Positions 7,429 through 10,319 of a stretch of DNA of 10,319 bases are shown here, piece by piece. Position numbers and translations under genes: made by a program. Under the pieces are notes generated by a model. The model was not told where the DNA came from. It ran no database searches and saw only the letters and a program-made list of their open reading frames with translations. The stretch spans positions 15,130-25,448 of the forward strand of contig MEPT01000114.1 of assembly GCA_001769925.1 (NCBI GenBank), in the 5' to 3' direction. Source of the stretch: Bdellovibrionales bacterium RBG_16_40_8 (GTDB taxonomy: Bacteria; Bdellovibrionota; Bdellovibrionia; Bdellovibrionales; UBA1609). The stretch's first letter is position 1. Each line of letters starts with the position of its first letter.

Positions 7429-7452
7429 ATGGATCAGCTGAAACTTTTGTGA
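7429..7452 (+). other. 7-codon mini-ORF with good ribosome binding site
   Basis: The ATG at 7429 follows AAGG (7418-7421) at 7-nt spacing and encodes MDQLKLL before TGA at 7450-7452. That stop overlaps the GTG (7449) of the next frame as GTGA. It may be a leader ORF that couples translation into the downstream frame, or the frameshifted beginning of the same decayed gene. Nothing shows that it is translated. Confidence 0.3.
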
Positions 7453-7646
7453 GTGTAGCAAAAAAACTTAAAATTTCACGCCAGGCTTATTCAAAGCTCG
7501 CCGAAATAGCTGAAGGTTTAGATTGTGAACTGGTATATGCAATTAGACTAAAAAAACGACCTCAGGCCGCAATTGGCGCATTTGCCCGTATGATAATGAG
7601 CGACAGTAAATTTCGTCGGCAACAGGGTTGGACAGAACGACGGTAG
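7449..7646 (+). pseudogene. Probable remnant of an XRE-type helix-turn-helix regulator
   Basis: The frame from GTG 7449 encodes 65 residues. VAKKLKISRQAYSKL (3-17) reads as helix 2, turn and helix 3 of an XRE/Cro-like DNA-binding domain. AEIAEGLDCELVYAIRLKK resembles the end of that domain in regulators of the 'mobile mystery protein A' type, where a LxxxAEALDCxLVYAI segment is common. In intact proteins I expect about 15 residues between these parts (an E-x-x-G-x-ITLxxL helix), and an amino-terminal helix before them. Both are absent here, so the gene looks truncated in front and deleted internally. The carboxy-terminal tail (ARMIMSDSKFRRQQGWTERR) is basic. There is no ribosome binding site directly before GTG 7449, though the mini-ORF at 7429 overlaps it. 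A functional small protein cannot be excluded. It is 22 nt before ybeY. Confidence 0.4.
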
Positions 7647-7668
7647 AACTAGAATAAGTTAATCTAAT

Positions 7669-8121
7669 ATGAAAATTGAATTGATAAAAAAAATAAGATT
7701 TAGTCAACCAACTGCGACAGAAATTAAGTTTATTGCAAAAATGGCGGCTAAAGGGCTGTCTAAAATGCTATCTAAAAAGCTGTCGAAAAAATTAGTGGCA
7801 GACTTAACCATTGTTTTAGTGAGTGAAAAAGAAATGCAATTACTCAATAATCAGTATCGCAAAAAAAATAAGCCGACAGATGTGCTTAGTTTTGCCCCAG
7901 TAGAAGAGAACAGCTTTGGCGAGCTAGTGTTTTGCCTTTCTATATTAAAAAAACAAGCAAAGAGGCACGGATTAACTCTTAAAGAAGAGTTTTTATACCT
8001 TCTTATTCATGGGCTGCTTCATCTTTTAGGCTACGATCATGAAATCAATGACAAGCGTGCTCGTGATATGTATCTTTTGCAAGATAAGATATATGAAGAA
8101 CTGAGGTATTTATGTCGGTAA
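7669..8121 (+). CDS. ybeY: Endoribonuclease YbeY (16S rRNA maturation)
   Basis: YbeY is a zinc-dependent single-strand endoribonuclease involved in 16S rRNA 3'-end processing and ribosome quality control. The 150-residue length is typical. The family block NNQYRKKNKPTDVLSFA (60-76) contains the conserved arginine (R63) and the PTDVLSF signature. The metal site HGLLHLLGYDH supplies H114, H118 and H124. FGELVFC (83-89) replaces the more common LGDIVIS-type strand. Before the core lies a lysine-rich helix with three LSK(K/M) repeats (31-42). No convincing ribosome binding site precedes the ATG at 7669. The end of the gene overlaps the start of prfB by 10 nt, so the two are cotranscribed, consistent with a shared role in translation. 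Confidence 0.93.
   Translation: MKIELIKKIRFSQPTATEIKFIAKMAAKGLSKMLSKKLSKKLVADLTIVLVSEKEMQLLNNQYRKKNKPTDVLSFAPVEENSFGELVFCLSILKKQAKRHGLTLKEEFLYLLIHGLLHLLGYDHEINDKRARDMYLLQDKIYEELRYLCR
7756..7791 (+). repeat. Three imperfect 12-bp tandem repeats inside ybeY
   Basis: CTGTCTAAAATG, CTATCTAAAAAG and CTGTCGAAAAAA follow each other in frame and encode LSKM-LSKK-LSKK. They lie in the poorly conserved amino-terminal helix of YbeY, so length variation there would be tolerated. Confidence 0.6.
8103..8106 (+). promoter_or_regulatory. Ribosome binding site for the true prfB start, inside ybeY
   Basis: GAGG lies 5 nt before the ATG at 8112, within the last codons of ybeY. It supports initiation at 8112 in the zero frame, ahead of the frameshift site, instead of at the downstream frame that is open from about 8176. 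Confidence 0.75.
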
Positions 8122-9246
8122 TCACAGAGCTTTCAGATATAAAAAATACTTTGCGCGGTATTAGCGAAAAAGTCAGTGAGCTTCGGAGGTATCTTTGACA
8201 TCGATCGTAAGCGTAAACGCCTAGATGAACTAGAAACTGAATCGCAAAATCCTGGTGTATGGAACAATCACAAAGAAATGCAGAAGATTAATCAAGAAAA
8301 GGTAATCTTAACTAAAGCCACACAAGATTACGACGAGCTTTTTCGTAAGAGCGAAGATGCGCAAGCTATGCTTGAAATGGTCGACGAATCTCAAGACGAA
8401 GCGCTTTTTTATGAGCTAAAATCAGAATGTGGCATAATGCAAAAAACAATCTCTGATCTAGAGGTTAAAAGCCTTTTAAGCGGCCGAATGGATATCAATA
8501 GCGCTTACCTTTCTATCAATTCAGGCGCGGGTGGTACAGAGGCCCAAGACTGGGCAGAAATATTACTTCGTATGTATACACGCTACGCTGAACGTCAGGG
8601 TTTTAATATAGAAGTTTTGTCTATAAATTACGGCGAAGAAGCCGGGATCAAGTCGGCTACCATAAGCATTCAAGGCTCGTTCGCCTTTGGCTATCTAAGA
8701 TCAGAAAATGGTGTTCATCGATTAGTAAGAATTAGCCCATTCGACGCCAACGCACGAAGGCATACAAGCTTTGCTTCAGTCACCGTTTGGCCTGAGGTTG
8801 ACGATGACATCGAAGTAGTAATTAAAGATGAGGATCTTAAGGTCGACACCTATCGTTCAAGTGGAGCTGGCGGGCAACATGTGAATAAAACTGATTCGGC
8901 CGTAAGATTAACACACATTCCTACTGGTATAGTTATAGCTTGTCAAAAAGAGCGAAGTCAGCATGCTAATCGCGATCGTGCTATGAAAATGCTAAAGGCG
9001 GCACTTTACGAAATTGAACTTAAAAAGCTACAAAAAGAAAAAGAAAATGTAGATGCACAAAAAAAATCTAATGAGTGGGGCAGTCAAATCAGATCATATG
9101 TTTTACACCCATATCAGCTTGTTAAGGATCATCGCACTAATTGGGAAACAAGCCAGACCAGTCACGTTCTTGATGGAGAACTTAACGAAGCCATCGAGGA
9201 ATTTTTAAAATCGCAAGTTATTTCAGCGCAGGGCAACCCCCAATGA
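8112..9246 (+). CDS. prfB: Peptide chain release factor 2 (RF2), with programmed +1 frameshift
   Basis: RF2 recognises UGA and UAA stop codons and triggers peptide release. Translation starts at ATG 8112 (GAGG ribosome binding site) and reads 28 codons to CTT-TGA at 8193-8198. It then shifts +1, skipping T8196, and continues with GAC at 8197 to the TGA at 9244-9246. The product is 377 residues, near the E. coli 365. The shift point fuses SELRRYL to DIDRKRKRL, matching RF2 proteins. The stop-codon recognition tripeptide SPF is at 208-210 and the catalytic GGQ at 253-255 (GAGGQHVNKTDSAVR). The amino-terminal coiled helices precede the core. Annotating only the second frame (start near 8176) loses the true amino terminus. 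The start overlaps ybeY by 10 nt and the end overlaps the lolC/E-like gene as ATGA. Confidence 0.96.
8184..8199 (+). promoter_or_regulatory. prfB +1 programmed frameshift site (autoregulatory)
   Basis: CGGAGG (8184-8189), then TAT, CTT and TGAC (8196-8199), form the classic RF2 frameshift cassette. An internal Shine-Dalgarno-like GGAGG sits exactly 3 nt before the slippery CTT, and the in-frame UGA is followed by C, the weakest termination context. When RF2 is scarce, the ribosome pauses at UGA and slips +1, so RF2 controls its own synthesis. The GGAGG is at least as strong a match to anti-SD as the AGGGGG of E. coli. Confidence 0.95.
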
Positions 9247-10319
9247 TAAAGGCATGGATGGTATGGCGTTACCTGCAAGATGGACGAAAATATTTGGGTC
9301 TTTCTTTTGTGTTGTCTGTTTCTGGCATAGCGCTTGGTGTGGCTTCGCTGGTTATTGCTATGGCGGTAGTGAGTGGCTACGAAAGTACTCTGCGTGAATC
9401 GGTTATTAATATGCAAGGACACGTGCGTTTTTCACGTGTTGGTAGTGTTTTGACTGATCAGGGTGAAGTTGAAAATAAAATACGTGATATTCTACCAGAA
9501 CTTCTAGCCATGACTCCGTATGTAATTGCTGAGGGGCTTATTGCCCATAATAAAAAGCTTTCAGGCATAGCGCTTGAAGGAGTTGATCCCGGTACCGTAG
9601 GCTTTGTGTTGTCACTTGATAAACTCATAAGCGCCGGAAGCGCCCAATTAACGAGCAAAGATGAAATTCCATCAGCACTAATCGGAAAAGGTGTTGCGAA
9701 AAAATTTAATATTCAAGTAGGCGAAGAATTTAAATTAGTCATACCGGTAACGCGTTCACGTACGTCAGACGGGTTTAAGCCAAAGATGCAGAGGTTTCGC
9801 GTAACTGGAGTGCTAGATCTTGGGCGCGCTGACTTTGATGAGCGATATGTGGTTACCGATATTCGTACGGTGCAGAAATTCGCTGAGCTAGAGGATCGTA
9901 TTTCAGGATGGCGCCTTAAGCTTTCTGATTATCGGTTGGCGGTGGTTGCAAAAGCGAAAATTGAAGATAAATTAGGTTACGCTTATTCGGCAAGAGCTTG
10001 GCCCGATGCAAATAGAAATTTATTTCAAGCCGTCAAATATGAAAAAGTAGTTATTTTTATAATTATTCTCTTAATGATAGTAGCGGCGGCATTTAACGTG
10101 GCAAGTACTTTATTTTTGAGTGTGGTCAGGCGATACCCACAAATCAGTATTTTAAAAGCCATGGGGGGAAGTCAGCGTTTTGTACGTCAGCTTTTTACTT
10201 ATCAAGGACTTATTATTGGTCTTATCGGAGCGACTTTTGGCCTTGTTTTGGGCAAATTGGGTTGTAAGGTATTTTTGTGGGCTGAAAAAAAATGGGGGTT
10301 TTTTCCTGGAGAGGTATAT
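9243..10319 (+). CDS. lolC: Lipoprotein-releasing ABC transporter permease, LolC/LolE family (partial, C-terminus beyond right edge)
   Basis: LolC and LolE are the inner-membrane subunits of LolCDE, which extracts mature lipoproteins from the inner membrane and passes them to LolA. The 359 visible codons run open to the window end. Membrane helix 1 lies at about 17-40 (SVSGIALGVASLVIAMAVVSG), followed by a large periplasmic domain (about 45-262). Helix 2 (about 267-290) and helix 3 (about 320-342) follow, with the cytoplasmic loop RRYPQISILKAMGGSQRF between them, where the family contacts the ATPase LolD. The fourth helix should lie beyond the edge. The ATG at 9243 overlaps the prfB stop as ATGA. 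An in-frame ATG at 9258 has a better ribosome binding site (AAAGG at 9248-9252) and may be the actual start. I cannot separate LolC from LolE or a fused LolC/E type, so the symbol is provisional. Confidence 0.85.
   Translation, partial: MIKAWMVWRYLQDGRKYLGLSFVLSVSGIALGVASLVIAMAVVSGYESTLRESVINMQGHVRFSRVGSVLTDQGEVENKIRDILPELLAMTPYVIAEGLIAHNKKLSGIALEGVDPGTVGFVLSLDKLISAGSAQLTSKDEIPSALIGKGVAKKFNIQVGEEFKLVIPVTRSRTSDGFKPKMQRFRVTGVLDLGRADFDERYVVTDIRTVQKFAELEDRISGWRLKLSDYRLAVVAKAKIEDKLGYAYSARAWPDANRNLFQAVKYEKVVIFIIILLMIVAAAFNVASTLFLSVVRRYPQISILKAMGGSQRFVRQLFTYQGLIIGLIGATFGLVLGKLGCKVFLWAEKKWGFFPGEVY

Larger units (their letters stand above)
7264..7448. other. Intergenic region between recG and the regulator remnant
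   Basis: This 185-nt stretch holds the 14-bp inverted repeat (7296-7339), a TTGACT hexamer (7322-7327) that could be a -35 but lies partly inside the right arm, a CATAAT hexamer (7367-7372) that could be a -10 without a good -35, the 13-bp tandem duplication (7386-7411), and the start of a 7-codon ORF at 7429. It is AT-rich after 7366. It probably contains the promoter for ybeY-prfB-lolC, but I cannot fix the position. Confidence 0.4.

Noticed and set aside
9162..9658. Open frames on the - strand across the prfB end and the lolC/E start
   Set aside because: They are antisense to well-supported genes and have no domain signature.

Overview
The window is about 10.3 kb of compact, moderately AT-rich bacterial chromosome that carries mostly housekeeping genes. 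A LolC/E-type lipoprotein-release permease, a lipoprotein with a lipobox, an HD-GYP protein and a bacterial prfB with a programmed frameshift all point to a Gram-negative bacterium. The mix of archaeal-type (DhnA) class I aldolase, class II LysRS and HD-GYP signalling would suit a Bdellovibrionota or deltaproteobacteria-like lineage. That placement is an inference from gene content and is weak.

Layout. 1-818 (-): amino-terminal 272 codons of an MFS_3-type transporter that runs off the left edge. 819-911: divergent intergenic region. 912-4142 (+): a tight three-gene operon of class I fructose-bisphosphate aldolase, lysS and a lipoprotein with two degenerate rhodanese domains. The first two genes are 4 nt apart and the last two overlap as ATGA. 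4145-5101 (-): an HD-GYP phosphodiesterase, convergent with that operon. 5102-5178: a short divergent promoter region with a perfect 12-bp palindrome. 5179-7263 (+): recG, with a TTG start. 7264-7668: about 400 nt holding a strong 14-bp inverted repeat, a 13-bp tandem duplication, a 7-codon mini-ORF and a probable remnant of an XRE-type regulator. 7669 to the right edge (+): an overlapping cluster of ybeY, prfB (with the autoregulatory +1 frameshift) and a lolC/E-like gene cut by the window end.

The genes fall into translation (lysS, ybeY, prfB), DNA repair (recG), envelope lipoprotein traffic (the rhodanese lipoprotein, lolC/E), central carbon metabolism (aldolase) and c-di-GMP signalling (HD-GYP). 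No convincing new multi-gene system is visible. The points that most deserve a second look are the cysteine-less tandem-rhodanese lipoprotein, the recG-ybeY intergenic region with its hairpin and regulator remnant, and the prfB frameshift, which a plain ORF caller truncates.
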